This document shows positions 1 through 6,565 of a DNA stretch of 6,833 bases, in pieces. The first letter of the stretch is position 1. Each line of letters starts with the position of its first letter. The notes below the pieces were generated by a model that was not told where the DNA came from, made no database searches, and was given only the letters and a program-made list of their open reading frames with translations. The stretch lies in assembly GCA_964626385.1 (NCBI GenBank), contig CAZVEO010000093.1, positions 1 through 6,833 on the forward strand. Reading direction: 5' to 3'. Source of the stretch: Scybalousia_A sp964626385 (lineage in GTDB: Bacteria > Bacteroidota > Bacteroidia > Bacteroidales > P3). Both the position numbers and the translations under genes were made by a program.

Positions 1-393
1 TTAATTTAAGGTTGGTATTTGTTTTATTTGTATATAACCTTCGTTGGTTTTATTAAAAAGCAATGTAGTAATAGAATTAGTTAATAATATATAAGGAGCC
101 TGAATTTGTATGTTATAGTTAGTAGCTTGTAAAAGTGTTTTCTCTGTAATGGGAATATTCTTTGCCTTACATTCTATCAGCATAAAAGGTTTTGCCTTGC
201 TGTCTCTCACTATTATATCATAACGTTTAGAAATTTTCCCTACGTTGATTTGTGCTTCAAGCGAAAAGCGGGTTAGAGGATAATTAAACTCTTTGTTGAG
301 TATATCAATAGTAAGTTGCCTTACCTCCTCTTCGGGAGTTAAGGCAACATACTTTCTTCTTATTTTATCAAAAATTAAAGTTTTATTCGTCAT
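1..393 (-). CDS. HsdR N-terminal-domain-like protein (PD-(D/E)XK nuclease fold), stand-alone
   Basis: Complete 130-residue protein; its TAA stop is the first three bases of the window. The N-terminal stretch F8-D-x-I-R-R-x-Y-V-A-L-T-P-E-E followed by V24-R-Q matches the HSDR_N_2 family of small Bacteroidota proteins. The nuclease-fold signature is present: R57-Y-D59, E74-C-K76 and Q89 with Y93-N94, then a P-Y-I-L-L-T-N strand at 100-106. These residues fit a metal-dependent DNA-cleaving or DNA-binding core, but there is no helicase domain and no HsdM or HsdS gene in the window, so it should not be called a restriction enzyme. Length is near the usual 130-150 residues as I recall the family. 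The start codon lies inside the end of the receptor gene (11-nt overlap), so translation is probably coupled; a GGAGGT lies about 13 nt upstream but is also receptor coding sequence. No alternative ATG exists upstream in frame as far as I traced it. Family assignment is firm; cellular role is unknown. Confidence 0.88.
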   Translation of the reverse strand: MTNKTLIFDKIRRKYVALTPEEEVRQLTIDILNKEFNYPLTRFSLEAQINVGKISKRYDIIVRDSKAKPFMLIECKAKNIPITEKTLLQATNYNIQIQAPYILLTNSITTLLFNKTNEGYIQIKQIPTLN

Positions 394-2935
394 AATTTTC
401 GCCAGAACCTCCTGTATATTGAGAATCTGTGGATTGCTGAGGCTTAACTTTATTACGTTTCATATTAGCAGTTTTACCAAAGTTGTATGAGAAAGAAAGT
501 CTTATACTACGAGAATAAGGATGACGTTTTGAGAAGGAAACATATTGGTCGGTATAAGAATAACCAAAGCCACCTCTTGAGTCAAATACATCTCTGAAAT
601 TCAATCCTATATTAGCTTGTTTGTTCCAAAGAGATTTTCTTATTGCAAAATCAACATCATATCTTGCATTGTCCCTACCTTGAATATTTTTTCTTGGAGC
701 ATAGTACCTGCCAGAAACTTGAATAGTAAAGTTTTTAGGTAGTGTTATTGTGGTGTTAAGTTTAGCATCAAAATTAAAAGATGTTGTTTTGTCGTAATTC
801 AAAGCAGTACCATCTTGATAAGAACCATAGAAGTTCATACTCAAATTTGCTTTCCACCAATCAGTAATATCTCTATCTATTATCATCTCAAGACCATAGT
901 TAGAGGAATGAGCAAGATTGACAAAAGTTTGTGCTGTTACATTCTCACCCTCGTTGCTTGCTGAAGCCCAAGCCCAATCAAAACCATAATAACGAGCATT
1001 TTCCTCATTCCACAAGAATTGGAAACGAGTCATACCATTGCTAACCTGACGATAATAAGCAGAGGTAAAAATAGTTGTCTTATGAAACATTAGCGACCAA
1101 CCTAATTCAAAAGCATTTGTATATTCTGGGTCTATATCTGGATTGCCAAAGCGAAGATATTCTTTGTTAGTACGGTCTATATTTGGCATCATTGTCCAAG
1201 GGTCAGGTCTGCGTATGCGTCGAGAGTATGACAATTGGAAAGAATTCATTTGATTGATTTGATAAGACACGTGTACAGTAGGATACCAAGGATTGTAGTC
1301 TTTATCAAAATCTATTTTTTCTCCGCCAAACTCAGTTTTTGTAAAATCATTATTTACAAACTCTTTTCTCAAACCTAATTGTGCTGAAAGTTTTCCTATT
1401 TGAAAACCATATGTGGCATAAAGAGCATGTATAAATTCTTCCCTATCAAAATCATAACTTTCTGTTAAACTTCTTGTCTTATTTCCATTTGTATCATAGG
1501 AGGTGATAGAAGTGGAGGAACTCTCATTGTAGTTAAGATTGTAACCTATTTCCAATTGAGATTTTTCACTAAAAGGATGTACATAATGAACATCCACTAC
1601 TGCCCTATGGTTATTGCTTTCTGAAGTATCTCCACGCATATAATTTGTTATTGTAGAGCCTCTATATATTTCTCCTGCTTGGTCATATGTGATTTTGTCA
1701 AATGTTTTGCGGTTAAATTTACCCCAATTCCAAGTACCACTTACATAAAACAATTGGTCTTTTCTATCTTTGAATTCTTTTTGATAAGTAAAACCTATAT
1801 TATTAAACGTACCATCATTTTTTCCTCTACTCTTATCTGTATTGTTTCTATCGTCCAATGTGTCATTAAGAAGATTCTTATTAGTTGTTGTTGAATAGTC
1901 GTTATCTGTATTGTGATAATGAGTATTGAAACTTAAAGACAAGGTATTATATTTGTTTATATACCATTCTCCCCCCAAACGAGCACCACCACCATAACCA
2001 TCTTCACCACCATCTCTATGAGTACGTATTAAGTCCGTTGTACCTCCGTTAGAGCCTTTCATAAATCTAAGATTATCAGAAATCATTGCCCTTTTATTAT
2101 AATCAACATCAACAGAAGCAGAAAGAGAAAATTTAGAATTTGACCAATTCAAAGAAGTAGAAAGTCTTTCCTTTGGCATCCATTCTTTAAGAGGAGAACC
2201 AGCAGAAATATTTACATTTCCATTAAACCCCATGTTTCCTTTTTCCTTTAAAGTAATATTTATAATACCACTCATTCCCTCGGGGTTATATTTAGCAGAA
2301 GGGTTTGTAATCACCTCTACTTTATCTATTTGAGAAGCCGGTATTTGTGCCAAAACTGTCGCTACATCGTTGCCATACATGGTTGAAGGCTTACCATCTA
2401 TCAAAAGAGTTACATTTGAAGCTCCTCTAAGAGAAATATTTCCCTCATCATCAACCTCTACGCTTGGTACATCTTGCAAAACATCACTTGCATCTCCTCC
2501 TGTGGAAACAAGATTCTGATCAACATTAATAACTCTTTTGTCCAACTTATATTCCATCATTTGTTTTGCTCCTACTACAGTTACAGCTTCAAGTGTTTCT
2601 GCCATAGAAGCCAATTTTACTATACCTATATCCAAAGAAGAATTCTTCACTTCTATATCTTTATAAAGGTCTTTGTAACCAACGAAAGAACACCTCAATA
2701 TGTATTTTCCATTAGCACGATTTTGAATAGTAAAAACGCCGGCATCCGTTGTTATTCCTCCGTCTATAATAGTGGAGTCAGTAGTTCGCATAAGGGCAAC
2801 ACTCACATAAGGAAGCGGTTCAGATGTGTTCTCATCTAATACCTTTCCCGTAATATGATACCTACCCTGTTGAGCATAAGCAAAAGTTGAAAATCCAAGT
2901 ATCACAACTAAGAATAAAAATTTAATTAACTTCAT
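383..2935 (-). CDS. TonB-dependent outer-membrane receptor-like protein (OMP_b-brl_3 type)
   Basis: An 850-residue outer-membrane beta-barrel protein. Residues 1-21 are a signal peptide with cleavage expected after A19-Y-A21. Residues about 24-110 form a carboxypeptidase-regulatory-like beta-sandwich (ITGKVLDE, then LPYVSVAL). Residues about 115-230 are the plug, with the motifs DVLQDVPSVEVD, SLRGASNVTLLIDGKP and VEVITNPSAKYNPEGMSGII. The rest is the barrel, including the family hallmarks S571-R-R-I-R-R-P and G597-N-P-D-I-D-P-E. The last strand ends at Y817-N-F-G820 and is followed by a hydrophilic tail of 30 residues, a common property of this subfamily. Such proteins bind or import a ligand across the outer membrane using TonB energy; the substrate cannot be read from the sequence and no SusD-like partner gene is present. 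The upstream lipoprotein gene ends 87 nt before this start and the HsdR-N-like gene overlaps its end. The start is fixed by the signal peptide; the upstream region is A-rich without a Shine-Dalgarno sequence. Confidence 0.94.
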   Translation of the reverse strand: MKLIKFLFLVVILGFSTFAYAQQGRYHITGKVLDENTSEPLPYVSVALMRTTDSTIIDGGITTDAGVFTIQNRANGKYILRCSFVGYKDLYKDIEVKNSSLDIGIVKLASMAETLEAVTVVGAKQMMEYKLDKRVINVDQNLVSTGGDASDVLQDVPSVEVDDEGNISLRGASNVTLLIDGKPSTMYGNDVATVLAQIPASQIDKVEVITNPSAKYNPEGMSGIINITLKEKGNMGFNGNVNISAGSPLKEWMPKERLSTSLNWSNSKFSLSASVDVDYNKRAMISDNLRFMKGSNGGTTDLIRTHRDGGEDGYGGGARLGGEWYINKYNTLSLSFNTHYHNTDNDYSTTTNKNLLNDTLDDRNNTDKSRGKNDGTFNNIGFTYQKEFKDRKDQLFYVSGTWNWGKFNRKTFDKITYDQAGEIYRGSTITNYMRGDTSESNNHRAVVDVHYVHPFSEKSQLEIGYNLNYNESSSTSITSYDTNGNKTRSLTESYDFDREEFIHALYATYGFQIGKLSAQLGLRKEFVNNDFTKTEFGGEKIDFDKDYNPWYPTVHVSYQINQMNSFQLSYSRRIRRPDPWTMMPNIDRTNKEYLRFGNPDIDPEYTNAFELGWSLMFHKTTIFTSAYYRQVSNGMTRFQFLWNEENARYYGFDWAWASASNEGENVTAQTFVNLAHSSNYGLEMIIDRDITDWWKANLSMNFYGSYQDGTALNYDKTTSFNFDAKLNTTITLPKNFTIQVSGRYYAPRKNIQGRDNARYDVDFAIRKSLWNKQANIGLNFRDVFDSRGGFGYSYTDQYVSFSKRHPYSRSIRLSFSYNFGKTANMKRNKVKPQQSTDSQYTGGSGENYDE

Positions 2936-3022
2936 ATTTATTTTGTGTATTATAGGTTTATCTTTATTATAATTATCCTTATTTTTAATTATTTATTCTA
3001 CTATCAAAGTTTCGGTGTGTGG
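2936..3022 (-). other. Gap between the lipoprotein and receptor genes, no terminator seen
   Basis: These 87 nt are almost entirely A and T. I find no GC-containing hairpin with a T tail, so read-through from the lipoprotein gene into the receptor gene is plausible. A partial -7-like AAACTTTG on the minus strand (3012-3005) lacks a -33 element and is not enough to call an internal promoter. Confidence 0.4.
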
Positions 3023-3478
3023 TTATTTGTAATTAACTTTTAATTCTACAGATGCATTAGAATCTATTTTCTTAGGAGTTACAAAACATTTATACCAACG
3101 TTGTGCAACAGCTGTATCATTTAACTCAATATATATTGATAAGTTATATTTTAAAGATTTTTCTTTTGTTAAATCAGCAAATATATGACTTATCCCTTGT
3201 GGAGTTACGCTATGTACTATCAACAATGAATATCTATAAAAATCTATTGGAAAAATAGAAATATCGGGACAAATATTTTTTAACTCCTCATCATTATTGA
3301 TAATTATAACAGTATCAGGAGGACAGTTAGTAATATCACAAGACAAATAATCTGACACCTCATCCATAACTATAGTTTTTCTTTCTTCTTTTTCGTCATC
3401 GCTACAGGCAAAGAAAGTTACTCCCGCAAATATTACCATAAGTAAAAATATTATGGACTTTATGTTATATATTTTCAT
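3023..3478 (-). CDS. Small envelope lipoprotein of unknown function
   Basis: A 151-residue protein with a lysine-containing N-terminus, a hydrophobic stretch at 9-24 and a lipobox-like F22-F-A-C25. C25 would be the lipidated first residue of the mature protein. It is followed by S-D-D-E-K-E-E, an acidic start like the export signal that sends Bacteroidota lipoproteins to the cell surface. The mature part has four further cysteines (C47, C52, C70, C131) that could form disulfides in the periplasm or outside. The core looks like an all-beta domain: a D-E-E-L segment at 63-66, then I78-D-F-x-R-Y-S-L-L-I, a strand around 111-118, and a closing strand V144-E-L-K-V. This order faintly resembles PrcB-C-like Bacteroidota lipoproteins, but I cannot assign the family. 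It starts 19 nt after the DUF2027-Smr stop and lies 87 nt before the receptor gene, so it is probably in their operon and may assist the receptor; that is inference. No Shine-Dalgarno sequence is seen. The gene is very likely real, the function is not recognised. Confidence 0.85.
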   Translation of the reverse strand: MKIYNIKSIIFLLMVIFAGVTFFACSDDEKEERKTIVMDEVSDYLSCDITNCPPDTVIIINNDEELKNICPDISIFPIDFYRYSLLIVHSVTPQGISHIFADLTKEKSLKYNLSIYIELNDTAVAQRWYKCFVTPKKIDSNASVELKVNYK

Positions 3479-3497
3479 TGCGAGTTTATTTTTATAC

Positions 3498-4601
3498 TTA
3501 TTTTCTGTTTTTCCCTATCCATACCTCTGTTGCGCCAACACCATATTTTTGCATAGAAGCTGGAAAATAATGAATAAAAGAGTACTTATTGAGTTCATCC
3601 TCTATGTTTTTTTTCAAAACTCCTTGTCCTACTCCGTGTATAAAAATTATTTTGTCAAAATTACGCTCTATTGCTTCATTAAGACATTTTTTAAAGTAAT
3701 CCATTTGCAAAGAAAGTTTTTCAAAAGGTTGCATTTTCTCATCATTATCGGTCAATTCCTCTATATGCAAATCTACCTCAGCCTCATTTTTAGCAACTAT
3801 GTGTTTGTCAAAAAACGATATTTCTTTCTTTGGCTCAACTACTTTAATATCTTGTTTTTCTATTTTGATTTTTTGCAAAAGTTGTTTTTCCTCGTCTTTC
3901 TCCACAAAAACGTTTTGCTCTTTAAGCAAAGCAATAGGCAAAACCATTGCTTTTTCTCCAACAAGGTCATTTTGCTCAAAACAGCCCTCTTTATAAAACT
4001 TGCCTTTTCTTATTTTTAAATTATAAGACACAGGAGCAAATACTTTATCATCTTCGTTTCTATGAAACAAAATCTGTATACATCCTTCCGACCATTTTTC
4101 TGCTTGTGCTGGCTTTACATAGTCAAGATGGACTCTTTCCTTATTTTCCAAAGAGCCAAAGTCCTCTCCTTTAAACATACCATTCTCTTTTTTTAGAAAT
4201 AAGGAATAGAGTACGGAATATTCAGTATTATTGATAAGGTAAACGTCAAAGCCTTGTGTCAATATCCATACTTGATCCTTTGGCACAATAGCCAAATAAA
4301 CACCTTTATCTATTTGTTGCCCCTTGCGAGAAAGAAATACCTTTTCTATATTTGTGTTGGAAAAATTGTTGTCTTGCTCAGTTTGAGAAAGAGTATTTCC
4401 TTTGTTTTCTTTATACTCCGAGGTAAATATTTTACCTGATTTATCTTCTACGTGGTCAAGTATTATTTCATTGGTAAGAGTGGGAATATCAAAACCATCT
4501 TCTTGCACATGCACCACCAAAGGAGAAATAACCTTTGTAATAACGCCTCCGCCTATACGATTTAAAAATTTTACTTTATCACCTACTTTGAACTCACTCA
4601 T
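3498..4601 (-). CDS. DUF2027 and Smr domain-containing protein
   Basis: A 367-residue cytoplasmic protein with two recognisable parts. Residues 1-50 (KVGDKVKFLN, GGGVITKV) form a small beta-barrel-like module, and residues about 85-230 form the beta-rich remainder of the DUF2027 region. A charged, lysine- and glutamate-rich linker spans about 228-272. Residues about 275-365 are a Smr domain with all three expected motifs: V276-D-L-H-I (in place of the usual D-L-H-G), H322-G-V-G-Q-G-V-L-K, and Y353-G-V-G-A-T-E-V. Smr domains, also found at the C-terminus of MutS2, bind or nick DNA or RNA; whether this one is an active nuclease is not known from sequence. There is no signal peptide, so its co-orientation with envelope genes does not imply an envelope role. 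It is the first gene after the ftcD terminator, so a promoter should lie in 4602-4673, and it probably leads the operon that continues to the left edge. The start is the only ATG that keeps the first beta module whole. Confidence 0.93.
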   Translation of the reverse strand: MSEFKVGDKVKFLNRIGGGVITKVISPLVVHVQEDGFDIPTLTNEIILDHVEDKSGKIFTSEYKENKGNTLSQTEQDNNFSNTNIEKVFLSRKGQQIDKGVYLAIVPKDQVWILTQGFDVYLINNTEYSVLYSLFLKKENGMFKGEDFGSLENKERVHLDYVKPAQAEKWSEGCIQILFHRNEDDKVFAPVSYNLKIRKGKFYKEGCFEQNDLVGEKAMVLPIALLKEQNVFVEKDEEKQLLQKIKIEKQDIKVVEPKKEISFFDKHIVAKNEAEVDLHIEELTDNDEKMQPFEKLSLQMDYFKKCLNEAIERNFDKIIFIHGVGQGVLKKNIEDELNKYSFIHYFPASMQKYGVGATEVWIGKNRK

Positions 4602-4673
4602 TTTAATCTCTTTATTTGCACAAACGGAAAAAACATAGTTTTTATTTTTTTGTGAGTGTGTTTTTTTTGCGTT
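4602..4673 (-). promoter_or_regulatory. Leader of the DUF2027-Smr operon; promoter expected but not resolved
   Basis: This gap between the ftcD terminator and the DUF2027-Smr start must carry the promoter if the four-gene unit is transcribed on its own. No exact Bacteroidota -7 box (TAnnTTTG) is present on the minus strand. Near matches are TATGTTTT (4637-4630) and TCCGTTTG (4628-4621), 7 of 8 informative or near-informative positions at best, and neither has a TTTG or TTG at the -33 distance. A weak AAAGAG sits just upstream of the ATG. The rest is A- or T-tract DNA. Confidence 0.3.
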
Positions 4674-4718
4674 AATAAAAAGAAAGATAGTGATTTCTCA
4701 TTAAGAGAAGCCACTATC
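4674..4718 (-). terminator. Intrinsic terminator of ftcD
   Basis: Beginning 32 nt past the ftcD stop, the minus strand carries GATAGTG (4718-4712) and its perfect complement CACTATC (4692-4686). Inside these are one G-U pair, one mismatch and a second perfect stem TTCTC/GAGAA (4709-4705 with 4699-4695) around a 5-nt loop. On the minus strand the stem is followed directly by TTTCTTTTTATT (4685-4674), the T-rich tail of a Rho-independent terminator. On the plus strand the tail would be ATTAGTAAAA, so the signal works in one direction only. It separates ftcD from the DUF2027-Smr gene. Confidence 0.8.
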
Positions 4719-4749
4719 ATTAGTAAAATGAAATATGTAGTTTTAAATG

Positions 4750-6447
4750 TTACTTGCTTATCATTTCCATAACCTTTGCCGTGTATTCTTTTTCTATATT
4801 GCAAGCCTCGTCAACAAGTTTTTGTCCTTTTGCAAGTATATCTTCCACAAAGGTTTTATCTTCCAAAGAAGCACAATTTATTTTCATATTCATAAACGCT
4901 CCTATACAAGCAGTTCTCGCACAAAGTATACCCACAGCAGCATCGGTTACTGAATTAGGGTTGCCAATTTCTACCATTTGTTTGCATATTTCAAAGCAAT
5001 CAAACGAGCGTTGCAAAGTTTTGTAAGGCACTTCAATAGCGTATTTTGTAGCATCTTGGATGGCCTGCATTCTTTTGGCTTTGTCCTCATCAGTTTTCTT
5101 TGGTAAACCAAAAGCATTCATTATTTTGTTGAAAGCATTGGTATCCTCATCTACAAGGTGTAACAAATCGTCCTTTATTGCTTGACCTTTCTCGGCTACG
5201 TCAGAAAACTCTTTCCATCTATCATCCCAACCTGCTTTGTGAGAAGAAAGATTTGCCACCATTGTAGCCAAAGCAGCAGAAAGAGAACCTACATATGCAG
5301 AAATACTTCCTCCTCCCGGAGCTGGGCTTTCTGAAGCCGTCTCATTAGCAAAGCCTTTGCAAGTAAGGTCTATCAATTTCTTTTGGCTATTGTCTTCTAT
5401 CATATATTCAATAACCTTTTCCTTAGGGTTAAAAGGTTTCAAATCATCCAAACCCATAGATTTAACAGCAATTTTTACCAAAGTGTCTTCATCCACGCCA
5501 AGGCTTCTTTGTTGTTTGGCAAGATAGTATTTACCGGCATCTATAAGCGTTTTCTTTGGTACCAAACCAACAATTTCCACTCCTGTTACCCTTACTCCAC
5601 GTTTTGCCGCCTTATCGCAAACCTCATCAAAACATACGTGCAAAGGAGTTTCGTTGGCATTGGTAATATTCATAGAAACTTGTGCTATTCCATACTCCTC
5701 TATAAACCAGCCTATTGCCTTGGTTCCTTTAAGGGTGCCTCGTTGCCATTTTGCTTTTCCGTTTTCGTCCAAAATAACTTTGCCCGTAGGTTTGCCTCCT
5801 TCTCGCATCTTTCTACCCTTTTCTCTAACATCAAAAGCTATAGCGTTAGCTCTACGAGTAGAGGTAGTATTTAAATTATAATTTACTGCTAAAAGAAAAT
5901 CTCTTGCTCCAACAGCTGTAGCACCGCTTTTAGCAACTTTTTCGCTCCATTGTTTTGGACCAAAATCAGGTGCTTGGTCTTCCATAGAGATTCTATTGCT
6001 CAAAGCCTCATACTCTCCTTGACGACAAACGGCAAGATTTTTTCTCTCAGGAGAAAAAGCAGCACTTTCATAGCAATAAACAGGTATTTCTAACTCTGTG
6101 GCTATTCTTTGGGCAAGTTTTCTTGCATATTCAACAACCTCTTCCATTGTGATATTTGCCACAGGTATCAAAGGACAAACATCAGTTGCACCAAATCTTG
6201 GATGGTCTCCATGGTGTCCTCTCATATCAATAAGTTCTTGTGCTTTTTTTACTACCAAAAAGGCACTTTCGCAAACCTGCTCTGGTTCTCCAACAAAGGT
6301 AATAACCGTACGATTAGTTGTTTTCCCTGGGTCTACATCAAGTAATTTTACGCCTTCAACTTTCTCTATTTCGGCTACGACTTGATTTATAATATTTTCA
6401 TTGTTACCCTCACTAATATTGGGTACACATTCAATAATTTGTCTCAT
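4750..6447 (-). CDS. ftcD: Bifunctional glutamate formimidoyltransferase / formimidoyltetrahydrofolate cyclodeaminase
   Basis: A full-length, 565-residue two-domain enzyme of histidine degradation and one-carbon metabolism. The first activity moves the formimino group from N-formimino-L-glutamate to tetrahydrofolate; the second releases ammonia to give 5,10-methenyl-tetrahydrofolate. Residues 1 to about 180 are the FTCD N-terminal subdomain (E6-C-V-P-N-I-S-E-G), about 181-325 the second formiminotransferase subdomain, and about 355-565 the helical cyclodeaminase domain. D39 and H82 (in G-D-H-P-R-F-G-A-T-D) align with the numbering of the acidic residue and catalytic histidine described for pig FTCD. 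The cyclodeaminase motifs A376-P-G-G-G-S381 and D433-E-D-T-N-A-F-N are intact. Length equals that of typical fused bacterial and animal enzymes, with no frameshift. The other histidine-degradation genes (hutH, hutU, hutI) are not in the window. The gene seems monocistronic: a terminator follows its stop and another hairpin precedes its leader. The region upstream of the ATG is A-rich, with no Shine-Dalgarno sequence. Confidence 0.97.
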   Translation of the reverse strand: MRQIIECVPNISEGNNENIINQVVAEIEKVEGVKLLDVDPGKTTNRTVITFVGEPEQVCESAFLVVKKAQELIDMRGHHGDHPRFGATDVCPLIPVANITMEEVVEYARKLAQRIATELEIPVYCYESAAFSPERKNLAVCRQGEYEALSNRISMEDQAPDFGPKQWSEKVAKSGATAVGARDFLLAVNYNLNTTSTRRANAIAFDVREKGRKMREGGKPTGKVILDENGKAKWQRGTLKGTKAIGWFIEEYGIAQVSMNITNANETPLHVCFDEVCDKAAKRGVRVTGVEIVGLVPKKTLIDAGKYYLAKQQRSLGVDEDTLVKIAVKSMGLDDLKPFNPKEKVIEYMIEDNSQKKLIDLTCKGFANETASESPAPGGGSISAYVGSLSAALATMVANLSSHKAGWDDRWKEFSDVAEKGQAIKDDLLHLVDEDTNAFNKIMNAFGLPKKTDEDKAKRMQAIQDATKYAIEVPYKTLQRSFDCFEICKQMVEIGNPNSVTDAAVGILCARTACIGAFMNMKINCASLEDKTFVEDILAKGQKLVDEACNIEKEYTAKVMEMISK

Positions 6448-6477
6448 TGTTTTTGTATATGTTTATTTTTTTATACA

Positions 6478-6533
6478 TTGTTTATAACGAAAGTTCATCT
6501 GTTTTATTATTTTTATAATAAAGTTATAAACAA
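6478..6533. repeat. Nested inverted repeat upstream of ftcD
   Basis: An 11-nt perfect inverted repeat, TTGTTTATAAC (6478-6488) and GTTATAAACAA (6523-6533), encloses a second perfect 8-nt one, TTTATTAT (6503-6510) and ATAATAAA (6515-6522), around a TTTT loop. The right arms abut with no gap, while the left arms are separated by 14 nt (6489-6502). The inner edge lies 30 nt upstream of the ftcD ATG. It could be an operator for a dimeric regulator or a 5'-leader fold. The composition is AT-only or nearly so, which raises the odds of a chance match. Confidence 0.6.
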
Positions 6534-6565
6534 AGGCAAGCATCTTTTGGGGAAAGAAGCCTGCC
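6523..6565 (-). terminator. Probable terminator of the unit to the right of the window
   Basis: On the minus strand GGCA (6565-6562) pairs with TGCC (6538-6535), then a G-U pair, GC/GC, one U-U mismatch and TCTTT/AAAGA (6557-6553 with 6547-6543), closing on a 5-nt loop. This gives about 12 pairs with one mismatch; the plus-strand version has two mismatches, which favours the minus strand. The tail TTTGTTTATAAC (6534-6523) is T-rich but not a pure T run. It would stop transcripts arriving from beyond the right edge before they enter ftcD. Its tail coincides with the right arm of the nested inverted repeat. Confidence 0.6.

Noticed and set aside
1..393. A restriction-modification or other defence system based on the HsdR-like gene
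   Set aside because: The protein is only the N-terminal nuclease-fold module, without helicase, methyltransferase or specificity genes, and it matches a common stand-alone Bacteroidota family.
396..412. GGAGGT about 13 nt before the HsdR-N-like start as a dedicated Shine-Dalgarno site
   Set aside because: The bases encode T-G-G in the receptor tail, the spacing is longer than usual, and Bacteroidota rarely depend on this signal; coupling by overlap explains the start as well.
2474..2839. 121-codon open frame on the plus strand
   Set aside because: It is antisense to the plug and N-terminal domain of the receptor; its composition is that of a shadow frame.
3005..3012. Minus-strand AAACTTTG as an internal promoter for the receptor gene
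   Set aside because: It lacks the leading T of the Bacteroidota TAnnTTTG box and no TTTG or TTG lies at the proper upstream distance.
3453..4019. 188-codon open frame on the plus strand, rich in F, L, Y and I
   Set aside because: It lies antisense to the well-supported DUF2027-Smr gene and the lipoprotein start. Its composition is what the reverse of lysine- and glutamate-rich AT-rich codons produces, and it has no recognisable domain.
4598..4804. 68-codon minus-strand frame across the ftcD-Smr gap
   Set aside because: It overlaps the ftcD 3' end in another frame, runs through the intrinsic terminator and reaches the Smr start, so it would be a protein encoded by a terminator; no domain is visible.
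5383..5874. 163-codon open frame on the plus strand
   Set aside because: It is fully antisense to conserved ftcD codons and has no recognisable family features.
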